DNA of 64,000 nucleotides, from positions 1 through 64,000 of the forward strand of contig NZ_CAJWCF010000004.1 in the NCBI RefSeq assembly GCF_913020055.1. The letters are read 5' to 3'. A model generated the notes under the pieces. That model had not been told where the DNA came from and ran no database searches. It saw only the letters and a list, made by a program, of their open reading frames with translations. The DNA comes from an uncultured Paraglaciecola sp. (GTDB taxonomy: Bacteria > Pseudomonadota > Gammaproteobacteria > Enterobacterales > Alteromonadaceae). A program made the translations under genes and the position numbers. The stretch's first letter is position 1; every line of letters starts with the position of its first letter. Positions 50,753-60,425 of this stretch are shown here, one piece after another.

Positions 50753-52498
50753 GTGCGTTTTATAAAAATTTCATTTGTTTTTTGTATCGTTTTATTGATT
50801 AGTTTGCCATTACAGGGCAAACAAAAACGAGAAGACCGAGAGCCAGAAGCGGCAACAGGTTTACAACAAAAAAGCGCATTTCAAGCAAAAGACTTTATGG
50901 TAGTGGCTGCTAATCCATACGCGTCTTGGGCGGGTAAAAATATATTAGTTAATGGTGGTAATGCAATTGATGCCGCAATTGCGGTACAGGCTATGCTAAC
51001 GTTAGTAGAACCCCAGTCTTCAGGTATAGGTGGTGGTGCGTTTATTCTTTATTGGGATAACAAAGCCAAAAAATTACATACTTATGACGGTCGAGAAACA
51101 GCTCCCTCCAAAGCAAAAATTGATTTGTTTTTGGATGATGGAAAACCCGTTAAATGGATTGATGCAGTTGTAGGAGGTAAATCCATAGGTGTACCTGGGG
51201 TGCTAAAAGCACTTGATATGGCACATAAAGAATTTGGCACCTTAGATTGGTCAACACTGTTTACTGATACCATTTCCCTAGCGAAAAATGGTTTTACCGT
51301 TTCAAATCGTCTCGCTTCTTTATTAGAGCGCAAAATTCATCCCGGCCTTAACCAATTTAGAACGTCCTCTATTTATTTTTACCCTGGTGGCAAACCTCTC
51401 ACTGAAGGTTCTGTTAAAAAGAACGCTGCGTTAGCTCGCACTTTAACTACCATAGCTAAAGATGGTGCTGAGAGTTTTTACAACGGTAAACTTGCTGAGA
51501 ATATTGCAGGCGCAGCACAGTTTTCAATTATTAATCCAGGCTTGTTAACTTCGCAAGACATAGCAGAGTATAAAGCCGTTAAACGGTCACCCGTTTGCGG
51601 CAGTTATCGCACTTATCAGATATGCGGTATGGCGCCACCAAGCTCAGGTGGTATTAATGTATTACAGATATTACGCACTTTAGAGCCTTTTAATATGGGC
51701 CAATATCCAATTGACTCTATTCAAACCGTTCACTTATTTACCCAAGCTTCTAGGTTGGCTTATGCTGATAGAGAGATGTACATTGCTGATAGCGACTTCA
51801 GTCGAATTCCTTTCAGTGCGTTGTTAAGTAAACGTTATTTGGCAGAACGCTCAAGGAAAATTAGCTTAGATAAAGACATAGGTAAAACTTTGGCAGGTAA
51901 ACCTTTTCTTATCTCCAATTTTTCTAAAGGTCAAACCCTTGAACAGCCCAATACTAGCCATATCAGTATTGTCGATAAAGAGGGCAATGCAGTTTCTATG
52001 ACAACCAGTATTGAGTTCGCCTTTGGCTCAGGGGTGATGGTGGATGGATTCTTATTAAATAATCAGCTTACTGATTTTTCATTTAATCCTTATAGATATA
52101 ATGATGCAGTGCTTAATAGGGTTGAACCTAAAAAACGCCCCCGAAGTGCGATGAGTCCTACCATGGTTTTCGATGAAACCGGTCAACTGATTCTTGCCAT
52201 AGGTTCACCAGGAGGAAGTCGTATTGTGAGTTACGTCGCACAGACTATTATGGGTGTTCTTGATTGGGGGTTAGATATACAACAAGCCATCAATTTACCT
52301 AAAGTGACTAATAGGAATGACTATACAGCGTTAGAAAAAGGTACTGAAGTTGAAGGCTTAAAACCAGTTCTTGAAAAAATGGGGCACAAAGTCCAAATTA
52401 GAGATTTAAACAGCGGTTTACATGGCATCCAAATAATCGACGGAGTACTGATTGGCGGTGCAGATCCTAGGCGTGAAGGTGTTGCAGTAGGGTTATAG
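50753..52498 (+). CDS. ggt: Gamma-glutamyltransferase
   Basis: A secreted Ntn-type enzyme that cleaves gamma-glutamyl bonds of glutathione and relatives. MVVAANPYASWAGKNILVNGGNAIDAAIA (in parts), PQSSGIGGGAFILYW and, at the autocleavage site, PNTSHISIVDKEGNAVSMTTSIE (in part) with the conserved Thr are clear; the late PRSAMSPTMVF and GSPGGSRI motifs bind substrate. The ORF track opens at TTG 50651. A GTG at 50753 after GGGAAAAT gives a proper signal peptide and is preferred, though uncertain. Confidence 0.9.
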   Translation: MRFIKISFVFCIVLLISLPLQGKQKREDREPEAATGLQQKSAFQAKDFMVVAANPYASWAGKNILVNGGNAIDAAIAVQAMLTLVEPQSSGIGGGAFILYWDNKAKKLHTYDGRETAPSKAKIDLFLDDGKPVKWIDAVVGGKSIGVPGVLKALDMAHKEFGTLDWSTLFTDTISLAKNGFTVSNRLASLLERKIHPGLNQFRTSSIYFYPGGKPLTEGSVKKNAALARTLTTIAKDGAESFYNGKLAENIAGAAQFSIINPGLLTSQDIAEYKAVKRSPVCGSYRTYQICGMAPPSSGGINVLQILRTLEPFNMGQYPIDSIQTVHLFTQASRLAYADREMYIADSDFSRIPFSALLSKRYLAERSRKISLDKDIGKTLAGKPFLISNFSKGQTLEQPNTSHISIVDKEGNAVSMTTSIEFAFGSGVMVDGFLLNNQLTDFSFNPYRYNDAVLNRVEPKKRPRSAMSPTMVFDETGQLILAIGSPGGSRIVSYVAQTIMGVLDWGLDIQQAINLPKVTNRNDYTALEKGTEVEGLKPVLEKMGHKVQIRDLNSGLHGIQIIDGVLIGGADPRREGVAVGL

Positions 52499-52507
52499 GC
52501 TGGAAGC

Positions 52508-52951
52508 CTATTCCACACTCACTTCATCAACCTTCCAATCTTTGTCTACTTTTATCAATTCCACTAAACGCATGTCTTTAATAATATCACCATCTAATTC
52601 TCCCTCAAAAAACAATGATATTTTGGCGTCTTTAGCGAATTCATTTCGGCCAGCACTGCGTGTGCTGGGTTGAATTTTGACCTTATCGAATCGCATATTT
52701 AACACGTGTTTTTGTACGCCTTTGTTAGTGTGATATGAACGCATTAATCGCTCCATTTTTGGCGTGCTTAATTTAATGGCTCCTTCTAAATTTTTACTGT
52801 GATAAATATGTTCGAAAAACTCAATGGCTGCGAATTCAGGAATATCACTATCTAACATTCCGAATTTCCCTCCGCCTTTTTTTACTGGGGCTTCTTCACA
52901 TGCGATGAAAAAAAGAGAAAATATTAAGATAAAGCTGATATTTTTTAGCAT
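52508..52951 (-). CDS. Small lipoprotein, NTF2-like, unknown function
   Basis: The ATG at 52951 opens a lipoprotein signal ending FFIACEEAP. The mature part (~130 residues) has EFAAIEFFEHIYHSKNLEGAIKLSTP (in part) and ends with KDWKVDEVSVE, a layout common to NTF2-like lipoproteins. I cannot name the exact family. It is convergent with ggt (ten bases) and lies downstream of cysK, from which a terminator separates it. Confidence 0.72.
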   Translation of the reverse strand: MLKNISFILIFSLFFIACEEAPVKKGGGKFGMLDSDIPEFAAIEFFEHIYHSKNLEGAIKLSTPKMERLMRSYHTNKGVQKHVLNMRFDKVKIQPSTRSAGRNEFAKDAKISLFFEGELDGDIIKDMRLVELIKVDKDWKVDEVSVE

Positions 52952-53024
52952 GTTAGATTCCATAAATTATATTTAAGCTTATTTTTATAGTTTCATCTTA
53001 TCCTGTTTTTTGATAGACCAAAAG

Positions 53025-53050
53025 AAAAGGGAGGCTAGTGCCTCCCTTTT
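53025..53050. terminator. Terminator between cysK and the lipoprotein gene
   Basis: AAAAGGGAGGC-TAGT-GCCTCCCTTTT, a perfect 11-bp stem, ends cysK transcription; flanking A/T runs make it effective in both directions. Confidence 0.88.
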
Positions 53051-53098
53051 AATAAAAAAAGATGTAAACAAAGTTTACAATATTATCAATTTATACGG

Positions 53099-54064
53099 TT
53101 ATTGAATATTTTCTGAATCAGAAAACTCACCGGCAAACAAAGGACTACTCAAATAACGCTCAGATGCGCTGGCTAAGATAACCACTATGATTTTGTTGGC
53201 ATTCTCTGGCTTTTCTGCCCAACGTTTGGCTGCAACTACAGCGGCACCTGAAGAAATGCCGGCTAAAATGCCTTCTTCCTTCATTAGACGATGGGTCATT
53301 GCCATACATTCTTCATTACTGACTTGCTCAACAGCATCAACAGTGTCTAGGTCTAGGTTGCCAGGGATAAAACCAGCGCCTATTCCCTGAATTTTGTGAG
53401 GACCAGGAGTAAGTGCTTCACCTGCTTTGGCTTGAGTGATGACTGGAGAATCAGTGGGCTCAACTGCCACAGTAGTGATAGCTTTGCCTTGGGTATTCTT
53501 GATATAACGGCTTACACCAGAAATGGTTCCGCCAGTTCCAACACCAGCAACAAAAATATCTATTTTACCGTCTGTATCATTCCAAATCTCTGGGCCAGTG
53601 GTTTTTTCATGAATTTCAGGGTTGGCTGGATTTTCAAATTGATGCATAGGAATATACTTTGAAGGATCGGATGCTACAATTTCATTTGCAGCAGCAATCG
53701 CTCCTTTCATTCCTTTAGGCGCTTCTGTTAAGACTAAATTTGCGCCCATGGCTTTAAGTAACTTACGACGCTCTAAGCTCATTGAGCTAGGCATGGTTAA
53801 GGTGATCTTATACCCTCTAGATGCTGCTACAAATGCTAACGCGATCCCGGTATTTCCACTTGTTGCTTCCACTATTTCGTTACCTGGTTTAAGTAAGCCT
53901 TTTTTCTCGGCATCCCAAATCATGTTTGCGCCTATACGGCACTTAACACTGAAGCTTGGATTTCTGGATTCAATTTTTGCGTAAACGTTGCCACCGGTAA
54001 CTCGATTGAGTTTAACCAAAGGTGTTTTACCAATAGCGAGTGAATTGTCGTCGTATACTTGCAT
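53099..54064 (-). CDS. cysK: Cysteine synthase A
   Basis: O-acetylserine sulfhydrylase, 321 residues. The PLP Lys lies in [11 protein letters not shown], the substrate loop in [12 protein letters not shown], and the phosphate loop in [25 protein letters not shown] is also conserved. It makes cysteine from O-acetylserine and sulfide. The gene is monocistronic, with its own terminator. A fatty-acid or sulfur regulator site was not identified upstream. Confidence 0.95.
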   Translation of the reverse strand: MQVYDDNSLAIGKTPLVKLNRVTGGNVYAKIESRNPSFSVKCRIGANMIWDAEKKGLLKPGNEIVEATSGNTGIALAFVAASRGYKITLTMPSSMSLERRKLLKAMGANLVLTEAPKGMKGAIAAANEIVASDPSKYIPMHQFENPANPEIHEKTTGPEIWNDTDGKIDIFVAGVGTGGTISGVSRYIKNTQGKAITTVAVEPTDSPVITQAKAGEALTPGPHKIQGIGAGFIPGNLDLDTVDAVEQVSNEECMAMTHRLMKEEGILAGISSGAAVVAAKRWAEKPENANKIIVVILASASERYLSSPLFAGEFSDSENIQ

Positions 54065-54325
54065 AGTTATTTCCTTGCTTAATATTTTTATTTTTAACAG
54101 TGTAACCTTAATTGGTACACCGTCTATCAGTAATTGTAGCGCCTATTTTCTTAATATTTATCAAACAACAACTGGCCCTATAAATATTATTGATACATAT
54201 AGCCTATAAAACTGTTTTATCATAATGACATTCATAACTATAGGTAAGGGTAGAAGGCTTTATTTAAAGAGCTTTTTCGCTATATCTTATGGTTAATTTT
54301 TTGTTAATGATTTTTGAGGTTTTAA

Positions 54326-55162
54326 ATGGCGTTTAATGGAACAGAAAAATATATTGCTAGCCGCGAGTTACAACTTGCTGTTAACGCGGCTATCACGTTA
54401 GAAAAACCGTTATTAATTAAGGGGGAGCCGGGCACGGGTAAAACCATGTTGGCTGAAGAATTGGCAAAAAGTTTAGATGCCAATCTAATCCAGTGGCATA
54501 TTAAATCTACAACAAAAGCCCAGCAAGGTTTATATGAATACGATGCTGTTTCTCGTCTGCGTGACTCGCAGCTAGGTGATGAAAAGGTCCATGATATTGG
54601 CAATTACATTGTTAAAGGTAAGTTGTGGCAGGCATTTGATGCAGAAAAACGCACCATATTATTGATTGATGAAATAGACAAAGCCGATATTGAGTTTCCA
54701 AATGATCTGTTGTTAGAGCTGGATAAAATGGAATTTTTTGTTTATGAAACACAACAGGTTATCAAAGCCAAACGACGTCCAATTGTAATCATTACATCGA
54801 ACAATGAAAAAGAATTACCTGACGCATTCTTACGACGTTGTTTTTTCCATTATATTCAGTTTCCTGATGCCCAAGAGATGCGTCAAATTGTGGATGTACA
54901 CTTTCCGGAAATTAAGAAAATACTTCTTAACCAAGCGTTACAATCATTTTTCGATCTACGTGATGTACCTGGTTTGCGTAAAAAACCTTCTACATCAGAA
55001 TTGCTAGATTGGTTAAAATTATTAGTGGCTGAAGACATTCCAGCTGAAGCATTACAAAACAAAGACGGCAAACAAAGTATTCCACCTTTATATGGCGCTT
55101 TGTTGAAGAATGAACAAGATATCCACTTGTTCGAAAAATTGGTCTTTATGGCGCGCCGTTAA
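54326..55162 (+). CDS. MoxR-type AAA ATPase (CoxD-like)
   Basis: A 278-residue AAA+ ATPase. Walker A GEPGTGKTMLAEEL, Walker B TILLIDEIDKAD, and sensor I ITSNNEKELPDAFLRRC are intact. The next gene overlaps by one base and encodes a VWA protein, the usual MoxR partner; CoxD/CoxE pairs help mature molybdenum hydroxylases. The presence of XdhC- and MocA-like genes two and three positions downstream supports this. A general chaperone role remains possible. Confidence 0.88.
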   Translation: MAFNGTEKYIASRELQLAVNAAITLEKPLLIKGEPGTGKTMLAEELAKSLDANLIQWHIKSTTKAQQGLYEYDAVSRLRDSQLGDEKVHDIGNYIVKGKLWQAFDAEKRTILLIDEIDKADIEFPNDLLLELDKMEFFVYETQQVIKAKRRPIVIITSNNEKELPDAFLRRCFFHYIQFPDAQEMRQIVDVHFPEIKKILLNQALQSFFDLRDVPGLRKKPSTSELLDWLKLLVAEDIPAEALQNKDGKQSIPPLYGALLKNEQDIHLFEKLVFMARR

Positions 55163-56346
55163 TGTTAATTGATTTCTTTTTTAAACTCAGAGAATACAAA
55201 CTGTCAGTGAGTCTAAGAGAGCTTCTCGACTTACTTAAGGCACTTGAAAAAGGTGTGATATTTGCCAGTGTTGATGATTTTTATATATTAGCCAAACTGG
55301 TAATGGTTAAGGATGAGAGTCAGTACGATAAGTTTGATAGGGCGTTTGCAGATTATTTTGAAGGTGTGCAAAGCATTGATCTTTTTGGTAAAGATATCCC
55401 TGAAGAATGGTTGAAAAATGCATTGGAACGACATTTTAGTGAAGAAGAAAAGGCACAAATTAAAGCTTTGGGTGGCCTTGAAGAACTGATGAAAACCCTC
55501 AAAGAACGTTTGGCTGAACAAGAAAAACGTCATCAAGGTGGTAATAAATGGATTGGTACGGGAGGCACATCACCCTTTGGTGCTAACGGTTACAATCCTC
55601 AAGGCGTGCGTATAGGCCAAGAAGGAAATAGGAATTTTTCAGCTGCTAAAGTGTGGGATAAAAGAGAGTTTAAGAACCTAGCCGGTGATGTTGAATTAGG
55701 CACCCGTAATATAAAAGTAGCCCTGAGAAAACTGCGTAAATTTGCCCGTACAGGAGCAACTGAAGAACTCGACATCCCAACTACTATAGGCTCTACCGCT
55801 AAGAACGCTGGGTTACTTGATATTCATATGGTGCAAGAGCGACACAACGCGGTAAAAGTATTGATGTTTTTTGATGTAGGTGGCTCAATGGACGCACACA
55901 TTAAAGAGTGTGAAGAATTGTTTTCTGCGGTACATACTGAATTTAAATATCTTGAATATTTCTATTTTCATAATTGTGTTTATGAGGGCGTTTGGAAAGA
56001 CAACAAAAGGCGTGACAGAGAAGTTATTCCGATTGCCAATATCATTCACAAATATGGTGCTGACTATAAGTTAATATTTGTAGGTGATGCCACCATGGGG
56101 CCTTATGAAATTACCTATCCTGGAGGCAGTGTAGAACATTGGAATGAAGAAGCGGGTTCTGTATGGATGCAACGTTTACTTAATCATTTTGAACATGCAA
56201 TATGGCTTAACCCGCAGTTGAGTCAGTACTGGAATTATTATGCGTCAGTTAGCATAATGAAAGAACTGATGACAGAAAGAATGTTCCCCCTCACGCTAGA
56301 TGGAATAGGGGAGGGAATTAAAAGCTTAACTAAAAGAAGTGGATAA
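55162..56346 (+). CDS. CoxE-like VWA domain protein
   Basis: A 394-residue protein. The N-terminal half is charged (LSVSLRELLDLLKALE, ending with a glycine-rich linker around residue 130); the C-terminal VWA domain starts near residue 225 with VKVLMFFDVGGSMDAHI, a MIDAS motif in which the first Ser is Gly, as is usual in CoxE-type proteins. It also contains IFVGDATMGPYE. It overlaps the MoxR gene by one base and should act with it. Confidence 0.86.
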   Translation: MLIDFFFKLREYKLSVSLRELLDLLKALEKGVIFASVDDFYILAKLVMVKDESQYDKFDRAFADYFEGVQSIDLFGKDIPEEWLKNALERHFSEEEKAQIKALGGLEELMKTLKERLAEQEKRHQGGNKWIGTGGTSPFGANGYNPQGVRIGQEGNRNFSAAKVWDKREFKNLAGDVELGTRNIKVALRKLRKFARTGATEELDIPTTIGSTAKNAGLLDIHMVQERHNAVKVLMFFDVGGSMDAHIKECEELFSAVHTEFKYLEYFYFHNCVYEGVWKDNKRRDREVIPIANIIHKYGADYKLIFVGDATMGPYEITYPGGSVEHWNEEAGSVWMQRLLNHFEHAIWLNPQLSQYWNYYASVSIMKELMTERMFPLTLDGIGEGIKSLTKRSG

Positions 56347-56357
56347 AATAGTCAGTT

Positions 56358-57521
56358 ATGGAAAAATCAACAGACTTAGCAATAAATCAAATAAAAAAAC
56401 AAGCAGATAATGATGTAGAGTCTAGCGCGCTAGACTCTACTGAACACAATCCACATCTTACCCGCAAAGAAACACGACAAATTGTCACTCCATATGCGTT
56501 TTTTGTATCTGATGATTTATTAGGTACGCCTCTGGCAGGACCTTTTCGAAGAGGTTTTGCATTACTAATCGATTTAGTATTTATTGCCTTATTAACCCAG
56601 GTAAGCAGTTTGGTTTTGGCAGCTGTAGCAGCTTGGACTTTTTTCAGAGCAGGCAATCGATTAAAAACAAAGAAACGTTTCAATGGGGCTCGCATATTTT
56701 TAAGGCTACTTGTTGCTTTGTTGTTGTTTGTTGTTGCTATGGGCATTGTGGATGAAATTAATGAAAATGATGCATTTGATAATAATCAGCCTGACGTGTC
56801 AGAAAGCAACGATATTAACGTAGGTGGAATTGAAATAGTTGCAATAACGGCAAAGTATTTGTTAGAGACTAAGGAAATGAAAGAAAAAATCACTGCAGGC
56901 GATTGTGAACCTGCCTATGACTGCGTTGAAACCTTAGGTGAAGAACTTATTCAAGACATTATAGATATTGGCTTTAATAAAGACGCTATTGATGGCGTAT
57001 TAGAAGGTTATCTTTCAGCAGTTTCAGAAAACCTTAATACAGAGCAACAAGCTGAGTTATCGAACCATTTACTGAATATTGTTGCGACGAACTATAAATC
57101 TGAAAGCTTAGAAGAACCTTTATCTACTGAAGTAAAAGTTAATAAGGCATTAGAGAATAAGGAAAATACGAAGTCCAAGGGCTTACTTAACTGGTTAGAA
57201 GATTTAGTAGAAGAGCTAGGTCTGGGTTTTGGTTGGGCAGCGTTTTATTTCAGTATTTTTACTGCTTGGTGGAAAGGGCAAACTCCAGGAAAAAAATTAA
57301 TGGGTATGAAGGTTATTAAGCTTGATAATAAGGCATTAAATTTATGGGAAAGTTTTGGTCGTTATGGCGGCTATGCAGCAGGTTTTGCCACAGGATTAAC
57401 CGGGTTTTTACAGGTCTTTTGGGACCCGAATCGTCAAGCTATTCAAGATAAAATATCTGAAACCCTAGTAATTGATTTGCGTAAACCCAAAGTACATTTT
57501 GTTAAAGAGATGACGGAATAA
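56358..57521 (+). CDS. RDD-family membrane protein
   Basis: A 387-residue protein with two membrane-rich parts. TPLAGPFRRGFALLIDLVFIALL carries the RDD-type Arg and Asp pair; residues ~85-290 are acidic and soluble; the C-terminal GQTPGKKLMGMKVI, WESFGRYGGYAAGFATGL and IQDKISETLVI complete the RDD family pattern. Function is unknown. Its place between CoxE-like and XdhC-like genes in a tight operon suggests a common task or at least common expression. Confidence 0.82.
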   Translation: MEKSTDLAINQIKKQADNDVESSALDSTEHNPHLTRKETRQIVTPYAFFVSDDLLGTPLAGPFRRGFALLIDLVFIALLTQVSSLVLAAVAAWTFFRAGNRLKTKKRFNGARIFLRLLVALLLFVVAMGIVDEINENDAFDNNQPDVSESNDINVGGIEIVAITAKYLLETKEMKEKITAGDCEPAYDCVETLGEELIQDIIDIGFNKDAIDGVLEGYLSAVSENLNTEQQAELSNHLLNIVATNYKSESLEEPLSTEVKVNKALENKENTKSKGLLNWLEDLVEELGLGFGWAAFYFSIFTAWWKGQTPGKKLMGMKVIKLDNKALNLWESFGRYGGYAAGFATGLTGFLQVFWDPNRQAIQDKISETLVIDLRKPKVHFVKEMTE

Positions 57522-57526
57522 CATTA

Positions 57527-58534
57527 ATGGCCAATAGAATCACTCAGTTGTTAGGCCATTGGTCCGAAAACCGAGATCAACATTTATGGGTTTTAGCAAC
57601 AATCGTTGAAACAGACGGCTCATCATATAGAAAAGCCGGAGCCATGATGTTAATAAACGACATGGGACAATATTTTGGTTTATTAAGTGGAGGCTGTTTA
57701 GAGTCAGACATTATGCGTCAAGCTAGGCGTTGTTGGGACAATCAACAAAATCGAATTATTGAATATGATATGCGTGAAGAAGAAGATCTTGCATGGCAAC
57801 TGGGAATTGGTTGCGGTGGTATGGTAAGGATTCTGCTGCAACCCGTTAACTCAGACAATTCCTATCTAAATCTCGATGAATTAAATAGTTGTTTAGGGCA
57901 AAGACAACATGTTGAGTATCACCAACAAGTCGATGAAGGTTTTCCACAAAATGAAGTGCTGCCGATCATAGACGAGTTACAAACTGCTGTTGCTACAAAG
58001 AATAAGATTCGGTCTGCAGACGTTTTTGTTCAACAGTTGAGTCCCGCACCATTGTTGGCGGTCTTCGGCGCGGGTGTAGATGCAAAACCTGTGGTAGGCA
58101 TTGCGGCTGAATTGGGTTGGCAAGTGATACTTATTGATCCTAGGGTAGGCTACGCCAAAACCGAGTTTTTTCTTAAGGCTAAGCAGATTATTCGACAGCC
58201 AATAGACGAATTACAAAACGCGACATGGTTAACACAAATAGATATTGCGCTGGTATTAACTCACAACATTAAACTGGATGCACAAGCATTAAAATTAGTG
58301 CAAAACAGTAGCGCTAAATATGTTGGATTACTCGGGCCTACTCATCGTACCGATAGAGTTTTGGATATTGCAAAATTGACTAGGAGTAATTTAAGTAAAC
58401 CACTAGCGAACCCAGTAGGTTTGCGTCTAGGTGGTGAGTTGCCAGAATCAATCGCGTTATCCATGTTATCTGAAGCACATGCGATTCTAGAAAATGCCAA
58501 CGCTTTATCCATCAGTGGCGTATTAAATCAGTGA
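57527..58534 (+). CDS. XdhC/CoxI-family protein (second copy)
   Basis: A 335-residue homologue of XdhC. The N-terminal domain shows VETDGSSYRKAGAMML, GLLSGGCLESDIMRQAR and GIGCGGMVRILLQP; the C-terminal Rossmann-type domain has LLAVFGAGVDAKPVVGIA, VLTHNIKLD and GLLGPTHRTDRVL. It differs clearly from the XdhC at 3123 and probably serves Moco sulfuration or insertion for some molybdenum hydroxylase. It starts five bases after the RDD gene and overlaps the next gene by four bases. Confidence 0.9.
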   Translation: MANRITQLLGHWSENRDQHLWVLATIVETDGSSYRKAGAMMLINDMGQYFGLLSGGCLESDIMRQARRCWDNQQNRIIEYDMREEEDLAWQLGIGCGGMVRILLQPVNSDNSYLNLDELNSCLGQRQHVEYHQQVDEGFPQNEVLPIIDELQTAVATKNKIRSADVFVQQLSPAPLLAVFGAGVDAKPVVGIAAELGWQVILIDPRVGYAKTEFFLKAKQIIRQPIDELQNATWLTQIDIALVLTHNIKLDAQALKLVQNSSAKYVGLLGPTHRTDRVLDIAKLTRSNLSKPLANPVGLRLGGELPESIALSMLSEAHAILENANALSISGVLNQ

Positions 58535-59136
58535 AAACAGAGTTGATCATGTTGGCCGCAGGACAAAGCAAACGTTTTAACGGAATAAAACAATTGGCTG
58601 ACATACAAGGGCAGCCGATGATTTGCCATTGCCTTTCACATTATTGTCAAGGTGATAAGTGGATCAATGGCATTACTAATGGATACGTTGTGTTAGGTTC
58701 AAATGCAGAGTCTATTTGTAAGGTACTTCCAGCCAATATTAATCAGTTTGTAGTTGATTCTTGGCCATTAGGAATGGGGCATTCTTTGGCTCAAAGTATA
58801 CAATTAATTGCAAATGACACTACTCATATATTGATTTGTTTAGCCGACCAGGTTGCACTTAATCAGCAACTTATTTTAAAAATGTTAGAACAAACAAGCC
58901 GATTCCCAAATCATATTATTGCTGCTAGTTATGCGAATAAGGTAGGGGTGCCTGCAATATTTCCAAGGCAGTATTTGTCTGAATTAGCTCAAATGACAGG
59001 GGACAATGGCGCCAAATCACTGCTCCAAAAATATTCTCAACAGGTTCTCGCTGTTGATATGCCAGAAGCCGCTTTTGATATTGATACGATTGAAGATTTA
59101 AACGCTTTGTTAGTTAAATCAAGGTATGTTGAATAG
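58531..59136 (+). CDS. MocA-like molybdenum cofactor nucleotidyltransferase
   Basis: A 201-residue nucleotidyltransferase starting ELIMLAAGQSKRFNGIKQL (in part), with DSWPLGMGHSLAQSIQ and ICLADQVALNQQ, typical of MocA/MobA-like proteins that make molybdopterin cytosine dinucleotide. An adjacent XdhC-like gene is the classical partner. The start overlaps that gene by four bases. A substrate other than Moco cannot be ruled out. Confidence 0.85.
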   Translation: MKTELIMLAAGQSKRFNGIKQLADIQGQPMICHCLSHYCQGDKWINGITNGYVVLGSNAESICKVLPANINQFVVDSWPLGMGHSLAQSIQLIANDTTHILICLADQVALNQQLILKMLEQTSRFPNHIIAASYANKVGVPAIFPRQYLSELAQMTGDNGAKSLLQKYSQQVLAVDMPEAAFDIDTIEDLNALLVKSRYVE

Positions 59137-59186
59137 CTAACGCATAGGGCTTATTCTTTATGTAAACAACTAATCAGTCAGGCCTT

Positions 59187-59618
59187 ATGCAAGATAAACA
59201 ACCAAACAGTGAACGTATGTCACTCATTCGACACGCCATAGTGTTTCAATTGAAATTGGGTTTAGATGCGTTACGTGATGTTTTGATGAGTCCCATTTCT
59301 ATCGTCTTAGTCGTAACAGACATCATTCTGGCTCATAATTCTAAACAAAGTTATTTCTTGAAATTAATGAGGATCGGGCGAAAGAGTGATCATTGGATCA
59401 ATTTATTTGGTGTTAACTTGCCCAGCGCAGAAACGGAAGATAAAAATGACACCGCGGATAGTAATGTTGATGACTGGTTTTCGAAAATTGAAGAGGTGAT
59501 CAAAGAACAACAAGTTGACGGTAAACTTTCGCAATTAGGCAAAGAAAAACTTCAACAATATTATAGACGAATGAATCAACCTAAAGACTTGCCTGAAGAT
59601 GAAGGCAAAGCTAACTAA
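59187..59618 (+). CDS. Hypothetical protein, conserved-looking
   Basis: I do not recognise the family. The 143-residue protein has an amphipathic and hydrophobic N-terminal half (FQLKLGLDALRDVLMSP, ISIVLVVTDIILAHN) without a classical signal, followed by a charged tail ending in a helical segment (LGKEKLQQYYRRMNQ). It lies 50 bases after the MocA-like gene on the same strand, possibly at the end of that operon. A role at the membrane surface is a guess. Confidence 0.65.
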   Translation: MQDKQPNSERMSLIRHAIVFQLKLGLDALRDVLMSPISIVLVVTDIILAHNSKQSYFLKLMRIGRKSDHWINLFGVNLPSAETEDKNDTADSNVDDWFSKIEEVIKEQQVDGKLSQLGKEKLQQYYRRMNQPKDLPEDEGKAN

Positions 59619-59744
59619 CCTGAACTAAAAAGACTGAAAACCTAGTTGTTTCAAACAACGTTTAACAAATTAGGTTAAAGCGCATAATCTTTATGTCCCA
59701 CAACTACCTCTTTAAAATTGATAACTCAGCCCAATATCCGTTGT

Positions 59745-60425
59745 ATGAAACAAAATAAACGATTAAGCCAAAGCATCCTCTATTCAGTCATTGGGATTAC
59801 GATGTTGTGGTGTATTAAATCCGCTCAGATATTGTTCAACTTAGATCTTTCCTTTATGGGATTGGTACCTTTAGAAGTGCACGGTATGTTAGGTATACTG
59901 ACAGCGCCTTTGGTGCATGGGTCTTTAGAGCATATCTTCAATAATACTTTCGCCATCCTAATTTTGGCTAGCTTTTTGTATTACGGTTACCCTAAATCTT
60001 GGTGGAAAGTTTTAAGTCTAGTGTGGGTATTGTCCGGTATTGGGGTGTGGTTGTTTGCCAGACCAGCCACACACATAGGTGCGAGCGGTTTGACTCATGG
60101 TTTATTTTTCTTTTTATTTGTAGCCAGTATTTTTCGTCGTGATAAAAGTTCTGTGGCAATAATGATGATTGCTTTTTTACTTTATGGTGGCATGACAATG
60201 ACTATTTTCCCTAGGGAAGAAGGTATTTCTTTTGAATATCATTTTTTTGGTGCCTTAGCAGGTGTTATAGCTGCCCTAATTTGGAGAAACAGTGATCCAA
60301 AACCAGCGGAGAAACGCTACGAATGGGAAAGCGAAGACTTTGATAATGATACAGAGATAAACTTTGATGAAGAATGGCAAATCCAAGATCCATCCGAATT
60401 AGATGACAAACCGAGACTACATTAA
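59745..60425 (+). CDS. Rhomboid-family intramembrane serine protease
   Basis: About 226 residues from the ATG at 59745. APLVHGSLEHIFNNTFAI provides the HxxxN rhomboid motif, THIGASGLTHGLFFF the nucleophile GxSG, and EYHFFGALAG the late catalytic His. The C-terminal tail is strongly acidic (WESEDFDNDTEINFDEEW, in part). It is distinct from the rhombosortase at 49978. Its stop overlaps the next gene's ATG (TAATG), so the two are coupled. Confidence 0.88.
   Translation: MKQNKRLSQSILYSVIGITMLWCIKSAQILFNLDLSFMGLVPLEVHGMLGILTAPLVHGSLEHIFNNTFAILILASFLYYGYPKSWWKVLSLVWVLSGIGVWLFARPATHIGASGLTHGLFFFLFVASIFRRDKSSVAIMMIAFLLYGGMTMTIFPREEGISFEYHFFGALAGVIAALIWRNSDPKPAEKRYEWESEDFDNDTEINFDEEWQIQDPSELDDKPRLH

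Noticed and set aside
55870-55900. Gly in the VWA MIDAS motif (DVGGSM) as a broken metal site
   Set aside because: This form is usual in CoxE-type VWA proteins, so not an anomaly.
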